Shown piece after piece: positions 17,126-27,162 of a DNA stretch of 64,000 nucleotides. The notes beneath the pieces were generated by a model that did no database searches, was not told the origin of the DNA, and saw only the letters and a list, made by a program, of their open reading frames with translations. Made by a program: the position numbers and the translations under genes. The stretch is from Pseudogulbenkiania subflava DSM 22618 (lineage in GTDB: Bacteria > Pseudomonadota > Gammaproteobacteria > Burkholderiales > Chromobacteriaceae): the NCBI RefSeq assembly GCF_900177275.1, contig NZ_FXAG01000021.1:21184-85183 (forward strand). The letters run 5' to 3'. Within the stretch, counting starts at the first letter, position 1, and each line of letters begins with the position of its first letter.

Positions 17126-18319
17126 TCAGTCGCGGGTTTCCTGCGCGCAGCGCAGGGCAAAGCGCGTCACGATGGGGCCCAGCAGCTCCGTCAGGCAGAG
17201 CACCGAGAGCAGAAAGCCGCTGAATTCGGCCGCCCCTGCCGACAGGGTCAGGGCGCCCATCGTCATCAGTATGACGGCGCTGCCGGACATCGGTAGCAGG
17301 CCCAGGCCGAGCAATGCGCCATGCCTTGGGGGGAGTCCGTTACTGCGGGCGGCGACCCACCACGAGCCGGCGGCCAGCAGGCTGCGTACCAGCACGAAGC
17401 CGATGGCGGGAGGCCATAGCGATGCCAGGGGAAGTGGCATCAACTGCGCCCCGGCGGCCACGAAGAAGGCGACAAAGAAGAAACTGGAGCGGCTCGACAG
17501 GCTGGGTTCGGCCACGGCATAACCGCGTTCCAGGTTGCGCGTGGCCAGGCCGAAGACCAGGATGGCCAGTGCCGGCAGCAGCTTGAGCATGGCGGAGAGT
17601 CCCACCACCAGGGCGATCAGGCCAAACATCAGCACGGTCTGTGCCTCTCGCTTCCCTCCACCCAGCCAGACGTTGAGCCGGATCGCCAGGAGGCCGGCCA
17701 CCAGGCCCAGCAGGACCGAGCCCAGCAGAAGCCAGCCTGGCATCAGAATGAACGCTTCCACGCCATGGCCGGCGCTGAAATGGGTAAACGACAGCGCAAG
17801 GGTGAATACCGTCAGGCTCAACAGGTTGTTGAGCCCGGTGCTGGCCATCAGGCGTTCGGTTACCTGGCCTTCGGCCCGGCTTTCCCGCACCAGTTCCAGC
17901 AGCACCACCGGCGAGGTCGCGATGCCGATGGCGGCGAGCAAGGAGGCCGGAGCCATCGGGAAGCCCGAGAACGTGAGCAGGGCCAGCAGGCCGAGAAAGG
18001 TGATGACGCCGCTCAGCAAGGCGGTGGCGAACAGCGCTTTTTCACGGCGCAGCCAGCGCAAGTCGACGCGCCGGCCCATGTCGAACAGTGCCAGACCCAG
18101 CGCCAGCTGGATGAACAGGCCGGCCTCGTCGATCAACTGCTGGTCCAGCAATTTGAGGCCCGAAGGGCCGATGATCAGGCCGCTCAGGATGTAGCCGGTG
18201 ATGCCGGGGAGTTTGGCTACACGGACAGCAATCTGCCCGCCGAGTACTCCCAGCGCCAGCAGAATGCCGAAGGCGGCAAGCGGATTCAGGGCGAGCGATT
18301 GCCAGGGCAAGTCGTGCAT
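17126..18319 (-). CDS. CPA2 family cation:proton antiporter (Kef-type membrane domain)
   Basis: 397-residue integral membrane protein with about 12 hydrophobic helices, e.g. LAAFGILLALGVLGGQIAV and GITGYILSGLIIGPSGL, the latter typical of KefB/KefC-like CPA2 carriers. Only the exchanger domain is present: the RCK/TrkA-N nucleotide-binding tail of Kef channels is absent. The ion is not determinable; K+ or Na+ against H+ is likely. An AAGGAGG-type site precedes the ATG at 18319. The ybdK-like gene starts 13 bp after the stop. Confidence 0.88.
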   Translation of the reverse strand: MHDLPWQSLALNPLAAFGILLALGVLGGQIAVRVAKLPGITGYILSGLIIGPSGLKLLDQQLIDEAGLFIQLALGLALFDMGRRVDLRWLRREKALFATALLSGVITFLGLLALLTFSGFPMAPASLLAAIGIATSPVVLLELVRESRAEGQVTERLMASTGLNNLLSLTVFTLALSFTHFSAGHGVEAFILMPGWLLLGSVLLGLVAGLLAIRLNVWLGGGKREAQTVLMFGLIALVVGLSAMLKLLPALAILVFGLATRNLERGYAVAEPSLSSRSSFFFVAFFVAAGAQLMPLPLASLWPPAIGFVLVRSLLAAGSWWVAARSNGLPPRHGALLGLGLLPMSGSAVILMTMGALTLSAGAAEFSGFLLSVLCLTELLGPIVTRFALRCAQETRD

Positions 18320-18573
18320 GAAACCTCCTTTGGTGTGTTTTTATACGAAGCTCGGCGGCGGGGGCCCTGAGGCTGGTGCAGGTCGGCTTCGGTGGCGGGC
18401 TGTCCAATCGGTGTCATGGCGACGCGAGTGGGGCCGTGCCGGCCGTAGCATTGTTGATGCTAGCCTGTCACCCCTGGCTCTGCATCGCACTCGGGGTGGG
18501 GGCTTTGCCAACTTGAGGGAGTGGCAGAAAGGTGTAGCATCATGAAGTGACGTGAGAATGACGCGAGAGTTTC

Positions 18574-19347
18574 ATGGTCTTTGGTTTTTTTGGCCGAAGG
18601 GCTGCGGCCGAGTCCGAGCTTGCCCAGCTCCGGCAGCGGGCTGAGCGTATGCCGCTGCTGGCCGGGTTGAGCCGTGCCGAACTCACCCAGCTGGTCGCCT
18701 TGGCAGCCGTTTTTGCCCGCGACAAAGCCTTCACTGGAGCCGCCGGCTTGGTGGTGAAGCCGTCGATGGTGGTGTCGGTCTTGCTGCAGATGGCGCTGCC
18801 GGTGATGAACCTTGGCAAGGAGGCGCTGGCCGGTTGGGAAGAGGTGGTGCTGTACCCGTCCGCTTTTGTCGTGCGTGACCACTGGATGGCGCCAGGGGGC
18901 GTGGTCCATGAAGGGGACAGCGTGCTGATTGGCCAGGCGCGACTGGACGGCCCGGTCGTCTTGTCCTGGCCGGATGTGAAGCGCTCCACCGGTCGTGATG
19001 GCTGGAACGTGGTGATCCATGAAATCGCCCACAAGCTCGATATGCTCAACGGCGACGCCAACGGTTTCCCGCCGCTGCACAAGGGTATGAATCGGGAGCA
19101 ATGGTCGCAGGCCTGGGCTGCCGCCTATGCCGATTTTCAGCAACAATTGGAACGTGAAGGCGAAATGGCGGAGGAGGGCTGGCTTGATCCCTATGCGGCC
19201 GAAAGCCCGGCCGAATTCTTCGCGGTGCTCAGCGAGACGTTCTTCGAATGCCCGCAGGGGTTAGCCGAAGACTACCCGGCCGTCTACCGGCAGCTGGTGG
19301 CTTTCTACCGGCAAGATACGCTGGCGCGCTTGTCCACGCTAGAATGA
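18574..19347 (+). CDS. mtfA: MtfA-type zinc peptidase (M90)
   Basis: 257-residue zinc metallopeptidase. The HEIAH motif is at residues 149-153, the same positions as in E. coli MtfA, and the third-ligand region ESPAEFFAVLSE follows. In E. coli MtfA binds the glucose-PTS repressor Mlc; no mlc or ptsG is seen here, so the role in this organism is open. The N-terminus MVFGFFGRR is typical. Divergent from the antiporter gene across a 254-bp gap. Confidence 0.92.
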   Translation: MVFGFFGRRAAAESELAQLRQRAERMPLLAGLSRAELTQLVALAAVFARDKAFTGAAGLVVKPSMVVSVLLQMALPVMNLGKEALAGWEEVVLYPSAFVVRDHWMAPGGVVHEGDSVLIGQARLDGPVVLSWPDVKRSTGRDGWNVVIHEIAHKLDMLNGDANGFPPLHKGMNREQWSQAWAAAYADFQQQLEREGEMAEEGWLDPYAAESPAEFFAVLSETFFECPQGLAEDYPAVYRQLVAFYRQDTLARLSTLE

Positions 19348-19383
19348 GCGTCTGTTCATCCTGACCCGGGCGGTTGCTTTCAC

Positions 19384-19578
19384 ATGTATCTCATTCTGAT
19401 CGGCTGGCTCTACGTGGTGCTGATGATGGCGGTGGTGCAGGACAGCCCCATCCGCATGGCCTTCATCATCGTGTTTCTGGCGGTGCTGCCCGGGCTATTG
19501 TTTACGCGGCTGGTACGGCGCCGTTTGCGCAAGAAGGTCGAGCTTGCCGAGGCCGAGGGCGAAGAGCCCGCTGCTTGA
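19384..19578 (+). CDS. small two-helix membrane protein, function unknown
   Basis: 64 residues with two hydrophobic helices (about 2-20 and 25-43) and a highly basic stretch RLVRRRLRKK before an acidic tail. This is typical of conserved small inner-membrane proteins. It lies 36 bp after mtfA in the same direction and ends inside the -35 region of the rpsB promoter. No named family recognised. Confidence 0.65.
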   Translation: MYLILIGWLYVVLMMAVVQDSPIRMAFIIVFLAVLPGLLFTRLVRRRLRKKVELAEAEGEEPAA

Positions 19579-19604
19579 GCAGACTCTGTCCGCGGTGCTA
19601 TACT
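19575..19604 (+). promoter_or_regulatory. putative rpsB-tsf promoter
   Basis: TTGAGC (19575-19580) and TATACT (19599-19604) with an 18-bp spacer. Transcription would start near 19611, giving a leader of about 100 nt. Confidence 0.6.
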
Positions 19605-19610
19605 TCTGCG

Positions 19611-19713
19611 CGCCCTGCATTTCGCAGGGTTTTTACTACGCACATTCGCGCCGAAAGGGTGTCCGAACAGGATTCTGCGCGCGAATGGAGGCCTAACCCT
19701 TTAGGAGTTTTGC
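19611..19713 (+). promoter_or_regulatory. structured rpsB 5' leader
   Basis: Three stems are visible: CCCTGC/GCAGGG at 19613-19629 followed by five T; CATTCGCGC (19643-19651) with GCGCGAATG (19679-19687); and CCTAA/TTAGG (19692-19705), which covers part of the AGGAG ribosome site. Feedback of S2 on rpsB leaders is known in proteobacteria; whether this leader does it is inference. Confidence 0.5.
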
Positions 19714-20442
19714 ATGACCACCAACGTTACCATGCGCCAGATGCTGGAAGCCGGCGTTCACTTCGGCCACCAAACCCGTTTCTGGAACCCGAAAATGGCT
19801 CAGTACATTTTCGGCAGCCGCAACAAGATCCACATCATCAACCTGGAAAAGACCCTTCCGCTGTTCGTTGAAGCTCAGGAATACGTACGTCGCCTGGCTG
19901 CCAACAAGGGTACCGTCCTGTTTGTGGGCACCAAGCGTCAGGCGCGTGAGATTGTTCGTGAAGAAGCAGCCCGTTGTGGCATGCCGTTCGTCGATCACCG
20001 CTGGCTCGGCGGCATGCTGACCAACTACAAGACCGTTAAGCAGTCCATCAAGCGTCTTGAAGAAAAGCGTGCCATCCTGGAAAGCTCCGGCGACACCGGT
20101 TACAACAAGAAAGAGCTGCTGGACCTCGAGCGCGAAGTTGAGAAGCTGGAGCGTTCGCTGGGCGGTATCAAGGACATGAAAGGTCTGCCGGACGCCATCT
20201 TCGTTATCGACACCGGCTACCAGAAGGGCACCGTTGTTGAAGCCAAGAAGCTGGGCATCCCGCTGATCGGCGTGGTTGATACCAACAACTCGCCGGAAGG
20301 CATCAATTACGTAATCCCGGGTAACGACGACTCCAACCGCGCCATCCGCCTGTACGCCCGCGGCATCGCCGACGCCGTGCTGGAAGGCCGCGCACAGTCG
20401 CTGCAGGAAATCGTTGCTGCTGAGCCGGCTCAAGCCGAGTAA
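19714..20442 (+). CDS. rpsB: 30S ribosomal protein S2
   Basis: 242-residue small-subunit protein. The N-terminus [34 protein letters not shown] and RWLGGMLTN are diagnostic. AGGAG precedes the ATG by 6 bp. It is the first gene of the rpsB-tsf-pyrH-frr block and codon use is that of a highly expressed gene. An attenuator-like hairpin separates it from tsf. Confidence 0.98.
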   Translation: MTTNVTMRQMLEAGVHFGHQTRFWNPKMAQYIFGSRNKIHIINLEKTLPLFVEAQEYVRRLAANKGTVLFVGTKRQAREIVREEAARCGMPFVDHRWLGGMLTNYKTVKQSIKRLEEKRAILESSGDTGYNKKELLDLEREVEKLERSLGGIKDMKGLPDAIFVIDTGYQKGTVVEAKKLGIPLIGVVDTNNSPEGINYVIPGNDDSNRAIRLYARGIADAVLEGRAQSLQEIVAAEPAQAE

Positions 20443-20453
20443 GCACGGACCTG

Positions 20454-20479
20454 AAAAAGGGGCGTAAGCCCCTTTTTTT
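20454..20479 (+). terminator. rpsB-tsf intergenic terminator/attenuator
   Basis: AAAAAGGGGC/GCCCCTTTTTTT with a GTAA loop, 12 bp after the rpsB stop. It would reduce tsf transcription relative to rpsB. Confidence 0.9.
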
Positions 20480-20527
20480 GAACCCGCACCGCTTTACGTA
20501 AAAAGATACTGTTAAGGAGTTTCAAGC

Positions 20528-21397
20528 ATGGCGGAAATTACCGCAAAAATGGTCTCGGACCTGCGCGCTGCTACCGGCCTTGGCATGATGGAGTGCAAGA
20601 AGGCGCTGGTTGAAGCTGAAGGCGATCTGGCCAAGGCCGAAGAAATCCTGCGCATCAAGTCGGGCAACAAGGCCTCCAAGATGGCCGGCCGCCTGGCTGC
20701 CGAAGGCATCATCGGTTCCTTCATCGAAGGCGGCGTTGGCGCCCTGGTGGAAGTGAACTGCGAAACCGACTTCGTTGCCAAAGACCCGACCTTCCTGGCG
20801 CTGGCTGCTGCCGCTGCCAAGGCTGTCGTTGTCGCCAACCCGGCCGACGTCGAAGCGCTGGGCGCCGTTGAAGTGGACGGTCAGTCGGTGGAAGAAATCC
20901 GCAAGGCTGCCATCGCCAAGCTGGGCGAGAACATGACCATTCGTCGTTTCGTTCGCTACGAAACCGAAGGCAAGATCGCCACCTACCTGCACGGCGCCAA
21001 GATCGGTGTCATCGTTGACTTCAACGGTGGCGACGAGGCCCTGGGCAAGGACATCGCCATGCACATCGCCGCGTCCAAGCCGATCTGCGTGTCCAAGGAT
21101 CAGGTTCCGGCCGAAACCCTGGAAACCGAACGCCGCATCTACACCGAACAGGCTGCTCAGTCCGGCAAGCCGGCCGACATCGTGGCCAAGATGGTGGAAG
21201 GCCGCGTGACCAAGTTCCTGGCGGAAGTAACCCTGCTGGGCCAGCCGTTCGTGAAGAACCCGGACCAGACCATCGAGAAGCTGCTGGCTGAGAAATCCGC
21301 CTCGGTGAAAGCCTTTGCCATGTTCGTTGTGGGCGAAGGCATCGAGAAGAAGGTAGTGGACTACGCCGCTGAAGTGGCTGCCGCCGCCAAGCTGTAA
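20528..21397 (+). CDS. tsf: elongation factor Ts
   Basis: Nucleotide exchange factor for EF-Tu, 289 residues. The N-terminal UBA-like segment contains [19 protein letters not shown], the EF-Tu-contacting core has [13 protein letters not shown], and the C-terminal helical module is complete. AAGGAG lies 8 bp before the ATG. Followed by a strong hairpin. Confidence 0.98.
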   Translation: MAEITAKMVSDLRAATGLGMMECKKALVEAEGDLAKAEEILRIKSGNKASKMAGRLAAEGIIGSFIEGGVGALVEVNCETDFVAKDPTFLALAAAAAKAVVVANPADVEALGAVEVDGQSVEEIRKAAIAKLGENMTIRRFVRYETEGKIATYLHGAKIGVIVDFNGGDEALGKDIAMHIAASKPICVSKDQVPAETLETERRIYTEQAAQSGKPADIVAKMVEGRVTKFLAEVTLLGQPFVKNPDQTIEKLLAEKSASVKAFAMFVVGEGIEKKVVDYAAEVAAAAKL

Positions 21398-21420
21398 GTC
21401 CGGACATCTGGACTGATTGA

Positions 21421-21449
21421 ACGGCACCCTGCTTGCAGGGTGCCGTTTT
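21421..21449 (+). terminator. tsf-pyrH intergenic terminator
   Basis: Stem ACGGCACCCTGC/GCAGGGTGCCGT with a TT loop and four T. Confidence 0.85.
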
Positions 21450-21487
21450 GCAAATTGATTGACTGAAAAACTGCCACCGAGGTGACT

Positions 21488-22207
21488 ATGAGCCAAGCCC
21501 CTGCCTATAAACGTATTCTGCTCAAACTGTCGGGCGAAGCCCTGATGGGTGACGATAGCTACGGGATCAACCGCGCCACGATCGAGCAAATCGTGGGACA
21601 GATCAAAGAAGTGGTTGATCTGGGTATTGAGGTAGGCATCGTCATCGGCGGCGGAAACATCTTCCGCGGCGTGGCACCGGCAGCCTCCGGCATGGATCGT
21701 GCCACGGCCGACTACATGGGCATGATGGCGACCGTGATGAATGCGCTGGCCCTCAAGGATGCCATGACCAAGGTGGGTCTGGTGGCCCGGGTGCAATCGG
21801 CGTTGACCATGCAGCAAATCGCCGAACCGTACGTGCGTGGCAAGGCCATGCAATACCTGGAAGAGGGCAAGGTCGTTATCTTCGCAGCCGGCACCGGCAA
21901 TCCGTTCTTCACCACCGACACGGCGGCGGCATTGCGCGGCATGGAGATGAACGTCGATATCATGCTCAAGGCCACCAAGGTGGACGGCGTGTATACCGAC
22001 GACCCGAAGAAGAACCCGGATGCCCAGCGTTACCAGACGCTGACCTTCGACGAGGCGATCTCTCGCAACCTCAAGGTGATGGATGCCACCGCCTTTGCAC
22101 TGTGCCGCGACCAGAACCTCAATATCAAGGTATTCAGCATCTTCAAGGCCGGCGCACTCAAGCGGGTAGTGCTTGGCGAAGACGAAGGCACGCTGGTACA
22201 CTGCTGA
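21488..22207 (+). CDS. pyrH: UMP kinase
   Basis: Amino-acid-kinase-fold enzyme phosphorylating UMP to UDP, normally hexameric. 239 residues. [35 protein letters not shown] and [15 protein letters not shown] are intact. The ATG at 21488 has GAGGTG upstream; the in-frame codon at 21482 would add two residues. Confidence 0.97.
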   Translation: MSQAPAYKRILLKLSGEALMGDDSYGINRATIEQIVGQIKEVVDLGIEVGIVIGGGNIFRGVAPAASGMDRATADYMGMMATVMNALALKDAMTKVGLVARVQSALTMQQIAEPYVRGKAMQYLEEGKVVIFAAGTGNPFFTTDTAAALRGMEMNVDIMLKATKVDGVYTDDPKKNPDAQRYQTLTFDEAISRNLKVMDATAFALCRDQNLNIKVFSIFKAGALKRVVLGEDEGTLVHC

Positions 22208-22285
22208 GCCTTACAGAATAGCAAAAGGGCGGAAACGGCAATAGCCGCTTTCCGCCTTGTTTTTCCAAGTTTCCATGGAGTTGAC

Positions 22286-22843
22286 ATGATTAACGACGTC
22301 AAGAAATCGGCCGAACAGAAGATGCAAAAGTCGCTGGAAGCCTTCAAGACCGATCTGGGCAAGGTTCGTACCGGCCGCGCGCATACCGGTATTCTGGATC
22401 ATGTCATGGTGGACTACTACGGCAGCGACGTGCCTGTAAATCAGGTGGCCAACGTCACCCTGATCGACGCGCGCACCATCGGCGTACAGCCGTGGGAAAA
22501 GAACATGCTGGGCAAGATCGAAAAAGCGATCCGCGACTCCGACCTCGGCCTCAATCCGGCCTCGATGGGCGAGATCATCCGCGTGCCGATGCCGATGCTG
22601 ACCGAAGAGCGCCGCAAGGATCTGATCAAGCTGGTGCGAGGCGAGGCTGAAGGCGCCCGCGTTGCCGTGCGCAACATCCGTCGCGATGCCAACAACGAGT
22701 TCAAGAACCTGCTGAAGGACAAGTCCATCACCGAGGACGACGAGCGCCGCGGCCAGGACGAGATCCAGAAGCTGACCGACAAGTACATTGCCGAAATCGA
22801 CAAGGCTCTTGCCACCAAAGAAACCGATCTGATGGCGGTATAA
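22286..22843 (+). CDS. frr: ribosome recycling factor
   Basis: 185-residue two-domain factor that with EF-G splits post-termination ribosomes. [15 protein letters not shown] near the N-terminus, [10 protein letters not shown], and the C-terminal coiled coil with [15 protein letters not shown] are conserved. A GGAGTTGAC site precedes the ATG. Confidence 0.98.
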   Translation: MINDVKKSAEQKMQKSLEAFKTDLGKVRTGRAHTGILDHVMVDYYGSDVPVNQVANVTLIDARTIGVQPWEKNMLGKIEKAIRDSDLGLNPASMGEIIRVPMPMLTEERRKDLIKLVRGEAEGARVAVRNIRRDANNEFKNLLKDKSITEDDERRGQDEIQKLTDKYIAEIDKALATKETDLMAV

Positions 22844-22853
22844 GGGGAACGAC

Positions 22854-23603
22854 TTGTTCGGTAGTTCCACTAGTTCCATCCCCGAAGTCCGTCCGGTTCC
22901 ACGCCATATTGCCATCATCATGGATGGCAATGGGCGCTGGGCCAAGAAACGCTTCCTGCCCCGTGTCGCGGGTCACAAAAAGGGCCTGAGCACGGTCAGG
23001 GAAGTCGTGGCGGGCTGCCAGGAACTCGGCGTCGAGTACCTGACGCTGTTTGCCTTTTCCACCGAAAACTGGCGCCGTCCGCCGGACGAGGTCTCCTTCC
23101 TGATGGACCTCTTCTTGAATGCGCTGGAGAACGAGGTGGAGAAGCTGCACTCCAACGATATCCGCCTCAAGGTCATCGGCGACCGTTCCCGTTTTGCTCC
23201 GCGCATCGTGGAGCGTATCGACGCGGCCGAAGCGCGCACCGCCGCCAACGGTGGGTTGGTGCTGACCATCGCCGCCGACTACGGTGGCCGCTGGGACATG
23301 CTGCAGGCCGTCAACCAGATGATCGGAGAGGGCGCAACCGCCATCACCGAAGAGGCGTTGGCCGGCCGGCTGTCGATGGCCTATGCACCGGAACCCGATC
23401 TGTTCATCCGCACCGGCGGGGAGCAGCGCATCAGCAACTTCCTGCTCTGGCAACTGGCTTACAGCGAACTGTACTTCACCGACTTGCTCTGGCCCGATTT
23501 CGACAAGCGGGCCCTGGGAGATGCGGTGCAATCCTATCGGTGTCGCGAACGCCGTTTTGGCCGCACCAGCGAACAACTGCCTGCCTCGCTGCGCCGGGAC
23601 TGA
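22854..23603 (+). CDS. uppS: undecaprenyl diphosphate synthase
   Basis: cis-Prenyltransferase making undecaprenyl-PP, the carrier for peptidoglycan and LPS, 249 residues. [13 protein letters not shown] with the catalytic Asp, the FSTENW and [18 protein letters not shown] motifs are present. The most plausible start is a TTG at 22854 (MFGSSTSS) placed 6 bp after AAGGGG. The next ATG, at 22920, is only the Met of IIMDGNG and would remove the conserved strand before the active site. A TTG start implies reduced translation. Confidence 0.95.
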   Translation: MFGSSTSSIPEVRPVPRHIAIIMDGNGRWAKKRFLPRVAGHKKGLSTVREVVAGCQELGVEYLTLFAFSTENWRRPPDEVSFLMDLFLNALENEVEKLHSNDIRLKVIGDRSRFAPRIVERIDAAEARTAANGGLVLTIAADYGGRWDMLQAVNQMIGEGATAITEEALAGRLSMAYAPEPDLFIRTGGEQRISNFLLWQLAYSELYFTDLLWPDFDKRALGDAVQSYRCRERRFGRTSEQLPASLRRD

Positions 23604-23607
23604 TTCC

Positions 23608-24414
23608 ATGCTGAAAACACGCGTGCTGACCGCACTGGTGCTGCTGCCCTTGATGCTGGCCGCACTGTTCTTCTTCTCGGCCCCGTTATGGGCCGCTTTT
23701 TCGTGGCTGGTTGTTGGCCTTGCGTTGTGGGAGTACAGCCGGATGGTGGGCATGGCCGGTACCGGCCAATGGTTTTACCTGGCGGTCTCGACGCTGCTTG
23801 CGGCAGGGGCCTGGCTTGGCCGGGTCGCCGCGATGCCGTGGCTACACCTTCTGACGCTGGCTTTCTGGCTGGCGGTGGTGCCGCTGTGGTTGTCGCGGCG
23901 TTGGGTGGTCCGAAACGACTGGGGTGCCCGACTGTTGGGTTGGCTGCTGATGTTCCCGGCCTGGTTTGCCCTGCTGGAATGGCGGCCGCAACCCGATGTG
24001 GCACAGGCGCAGCAGCTCTTGGCCATCATGGGGTTGGTCTGGGTGGCAGACATCGCAGCCTATTTTTCCGGCAAGGCGTTCGGCCGGCGCAAGCTGGCGC
24101 CGTCGATCAGCCCCGGTAAAAGCTGGGAAGGGGTCTATGGCGCGCTGGTGGCCACGGCGGCTTATGTTTTCCTGGTGAATGAACTGGGCTGGCTGCATCT
24201 GGGTCTGTCACCATGGAGCCTGCTGCTCTTGTCTCTTCCCCTGACTGCTGTCAGCATTGCCGGAGACTTGCTGGAGTCGTGGTTCAAGCGTGCTGCGGGC
24301 CTCAAGGACAGTAGCCAACTGCTTCCCGGTCATGGTGGGGTTTATGATCGTATCGACAGTCTTATCGCCGTTCTTGCCGTGAGCAATGCCTTGCGTGCGC
24401 TGAGTGGGCTGTAG
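23608..24414 (+). CDS. cdsA: phosphatidate cytidylyltransferase
   Basis: Inner-membrane enzyme making CDP-diacylglycerol for phospholipid synthesis, 268 residues, about eight hydrophobic helices. The CDS signature is present near the C-terminus: S..KR..GLKDSSQLLPGHGGVYDRIDS. The ATG at 23608 lies 4 bp after the uppS stop; no good ribosome site, so coupling to uppS is likely. Confidence 0.96.
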   Translation: MLKTRVLTALVLLPLMLAALFFFSAPLWAAFSWLVVGLALWEYSRMVGMAGTGQWFYLAVSTLLAAGAWLGRVAAMPWLHLLTLAFWLAVVPLWLSRRWVVRNDWGARLLGWLLMFPAWFALLEWRPQPDVAQAQQLLAIMGLVWVADIAAYFSGKAFGRRKLAPSISPGKSWEGVYGALVATAAYVFLVNELGWLHLGLSPWSLLLLSLPLTAVSIAGDLLESWFKRAAGLKDSSQLLPGHGGVYDRIDSLIAVLAVSNALRALSGL

Positions 24415-24649
24415 CCTGCTATTGGCGTGATTCGCACTGCTGTGCGGGTACCGCACGCCGGGAAAAATGCCACCTTGCGGTGTTTTTGATCCAACTCGAA
24501 GGGCCATGCGTCCCGTGCTCCGTTTTGTTGCGTTACGGCGCTTGGTCAATGAATGACATCGACCTGCGCGCCCGCGCCTCGCACCCAGTGTGCCGGACGC
24601 TGGCACGGTTTACGGGCAGGTCCATAACAGGCTTCAAATCGCCAAACTG
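24415..24649. other. cdsA-dxr intergenic region
   Basis: Holds a perfect GTGCGG/CCGCAC mini-hairpin near 24442-24455 and a weak terminator-like AAAAATGCCACC/GGTGTTTTT at about 24463-24486. No gene is supported. The rest may carry a dxr promoter. Confidence 0.4.
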
Positions 24650-25828
24650 ATGAAACCTCAAGGAATCGTAGTACTTGGGGCAACCGGCAGCATCGGCACG
24701 AACACGCTGGATGTGGTTGCCCGACACCCGGAGCGCTACCGCGTGGTGGCGCTGGCGGCCCACCGGCAGGTAGATCGCCTGTTCGATCAGTGCCGGCAGT
24801 TTCGTCCCGTCTTCGCTGTCATGGTCGACGAGCAGGCTGCCAGCGCGCTGCGCTTGCGGCTGAATGAAGCCGGCCTGCCGGTCGAGGTCCTGACCGGTGT
24901 CCATGCCCTCGAGATGGTCGCCACCTTGCCGGAGGCAGACATGGTGATGGCCGCCATCGTCGGGGCGGCGGGCCTGCCTTCGGCGCTGGCAGCGGCCCGT
25001 GCGGGCAAGCGTATCTTGCTGGCCAACAAGGAGTCGCTGGTGGTGGCGGGGCAGCTTTTCATGAGCGCCGTACGCGAGGGAGGTGCCACCTTGCTGCCGG
25101 TCGATAGCGAGCACAACGCCATCTTCCAGTCCTTGCCCGATGGCTATCTCGGCTCGTTGGAGCAGGCCGGGGTGCGCAAGATCATTCTGACCGCCTCGGG
25201 TGGCCCGTTCCGACAGTTGTCGTCCGCAGAGCTCCATGGTGTTACCCCGGCCCAGGCGTGCAAGCATCCGAACTGGGTGATGGGGCAGAAGATTTCTGTC
25301 GACTCCGCCTCGTTGATGAACAAGGGGCTGGAGGTCATCGAGGCGCATTGGTTGTTCAATGCGCCTGCCGATAACATCGACGTGGTGGTGCACCCGCAGA
25401 GTGTCGTCCATTCCATGGTGCAGTACCGCGACGGTTCGGTTGTCGCCCAACTGGGTTCGCCCGACATGCGCACACCGATTGCCTACGCCATGGCGTGGCC
25501 GGAGCGGATCGATGCCGGTGTGGCCTCACTCGACTTCTTTGCCTTGTCCAATCTGACATTCGAACGGCCGGATCTGGAGCGCTTTCCCTGTCTGAAGCTG
25601 GCCTTTGAGGCGCTGCGCAGCGGCGGCGATGCCCCGGCGGTGCTGAATGCGGCCAACGAAGTTGCCGTGGCGGCCTTTCTGAACGGACAGATAGGGTTCA
25701 TGGGCATTCCCGAACTGGTCGAGCAGGCCCTTGGTCGCTTCGACTTGTCCGCCAGTGCCACACTGGACGCGTTGCTGGAGAAGGATCGTGAGGTCCGCTC
25801 CTCCCTTGAGGCTCGGTTGCCGCTATGA
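24650..25828 (+). CDS. dxr: 1-deoxy-D-xylulose 5-phosphate reductoisomerase
   Basis: NADPH-dependent second step of the MEP isoprenoid pathway, 392 residues. [14 protein letters not shown] binds [29 protein letters not shown] and the flexible-loop and metal residues in [25 protein letters not shown] sequence are intact. The ATG at 24650 fits the family although no ribosome site is seen; a GTG at 24590 would add 20 residues. The rseP start overlaps its stop by 4 bp. Confidence 0.96.
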   Translation: MKPQGIVVLGATGSIGTNTLDVVARHPERYRVVALAAHRQVDRLFDQCRQFRPVFAVMVDEQAASALRLRLNEAGLPVEVLTGVHALEMVATLPEADMVMAAIVGAAGLPSALAAARAGKRILLANKESLVVAGQLFMSAVREGGATLLPVDSEHNAIFQSLPDGYLGSLEQAGVRKIILTASGGPFRQLSSAELHGVTPAQACKHPNWVMGQKISVDSASLMNKGLEVIEAHWLFNAPADNIDVVVHPQSVVHSMVQYRDGSVVAQLGSPDMRTPIAYAMAWPERIDAGVASLDFFALSNLTFERPDLERFPCLKLAFEALRSGGDAPAVLNAANEVAVAAFLNGQIGFMGIPELVEQALGRFDLSASATLDALLEKDREVRSSLEARLPL

Positions 25829-27153
25829 TTTCCATTCTCGCCTTCCTCCTCGCTATCGGTGTTCTGGTCACTTTCCATGAACTGGGTCACTATGTCGCCG
25901 CTCGTTGCTGCGGAGTGAAGGTGCTGCGTTTCTCGATCGGCTTCGGCAAGCCGCTTTTCACGGTGAGGCGGGGGGAGACGGAGTGGGCCGTCTGTCCGAT
26001 TCCTCTGGGGGGCTACGTGAAGATGCTGGACGAGCGCGAGGGGATTGTGCTTCCGGCAGACCGGCCGCGAGCCTTCAGCCGGCAGCCAGTCGGCAAGCGC
26101 ATGCTGATCGTGGCGGCGGGGCCCGTGATGAACCTGCTGCTCGCCACCTTGTTCTACTGGGTGGTGATCGGCAACGGCCTGACCCTGTACCGGCCCTTGG
26201 TGGGTACGGTGGTGCCGGAGAGTCCTGCGGCCATCGCCGGGTTCCAGCCAGGAGATCGGGTTCTGTCGATTGCCGGTACGCCTGTCGCCCAATGGAATGA
26301 CATCAGCCTGGCCTTGCTCGACCGTAGCAGCGATGCCAGCGAGCCCTTGACGGTGCAAGTGGAAACCGTCGCCGGGCAGCGCCTCAACCGTGTGGTGAAG
26401 GCCGGGTCTGAAACCGGCGGCAATGGCCAGATCGGCATATTGCCGGTGCGCTATTCACTGGTTTTGGGTGCTGTTGAACCGGGTGGGGCGGCGCAAAGAG
26501 CCGGGCTGAGTGCCGGCGACCTCTTGCTGAGCGCCAACGGCCGCAGCCTGCGTGGTTGGGCCGAGTGGGTGGGCATGGTGCACAACAGCCCAGGCAAAGA
26601 GGTTTCCCTGGCGTTTCTGCGGGGCAAAGAGCGCCGGCAAGTAATGTTGCGTCCGGATTCAGTCGAAACCCCCACCGGCTTTGTCGGCAGGATCGGGGCT
26701 GCCCCGGCGGTGGATGCCGCCTGGCTTGCGACGCTGCGTTACGAGCTGCATCCGGACGTCGCCGAAGCGGGGTGGATGGCGGTACAGAAGACCTGGTCCA
26801 ACGGCGTGCTGAGCCTGCGCATGTTCGGGCGCATGCTGATCGGCCAGGCCTCGTGGAACAATCTGAGTGGACCGATCACCATTGCCAGCGTAGCCGGACA
26901 GACTGCACGCCAAGGATTGGACGCCTATCTCGAATTTCTGGCACTGATCAGTGTCAGCATTGGCATATTAAACCTGCTGCCCATCCCCATTCTGGATGGG
27001 GGACACTTAATGTATTATACGGCGGAGTTGATTAAGGGGAGCCCGGTCAGTGAGCGGGCGCAGTTACTCGGGCAAAGAATAGGTTTTGCCTTGCTGGCTT
27101 CGTTGATGGCATTTGCCTTGTTAAACGACATCAGCCGCCTTTTTGGGGGTTAG
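25825..27153 (+). CDS. rseP: RIP metalloprotease RseP
   Basis: Inner-membrane site-2 protease that cuts the anti-sigma factor RseA in the sigma-E envelope stress response. 442 residues. The zinc motif HELGH is at residues 18-22 in the first helix; two periplasmic PDZ domains fill the middle ([13 protein letters not shown] and [13 protein letters not shown] are their starts); the C-terminal helix has [16 protein letters not shown] overlap with dxr indicates coupling. Followed by bamA, its usual neighbour. Confidence 0.97.
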   Translation: MISILAFLLAIGVLVTFHELGHYVAARCCGVKVLRFSIGFGKPLFTVRRGETEWAVCPIPLGGYVKMLDEREGIVLPADRPRAFSRQPVGKRMLIVAAGPVMNLLLATLFYWVVIGNGLTLYRPLVGTVVPESPAAIAGFQPGDRVLSIAGTPVAQWNDISLALLDRSSDASEPLTVQVETVAGQRLNRVVKAGSETGGNGQIGILPVRYSLVLGAVEPGGAAQRAGLSAGDLLLSANGRSLRGWAEWVGMVHNSPGKEVSLAFLRGKERRQVMLRPDSVETPTGFVGRIGAAPAVDAAWLATLRYELHPDVAEAGWMAVQKTWSNGVLSLRMFGRMLIGQASWNNLSGPITIASVAGQTARQGLDAYLEFLALISVSIGILNLLPIPILDGGHLMYYTAELIKGSPVSERAQLLGQRIGFALLASLMAFALLNDISRLFGG

Positions 27154-27162
27154 AACAAACCG

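Noticed and set aside
20522..22201. 559-codon reverse frame over tsf and pyrH
   Set aside because: Antisense shadow caused by codon bias of highly expressed genes.
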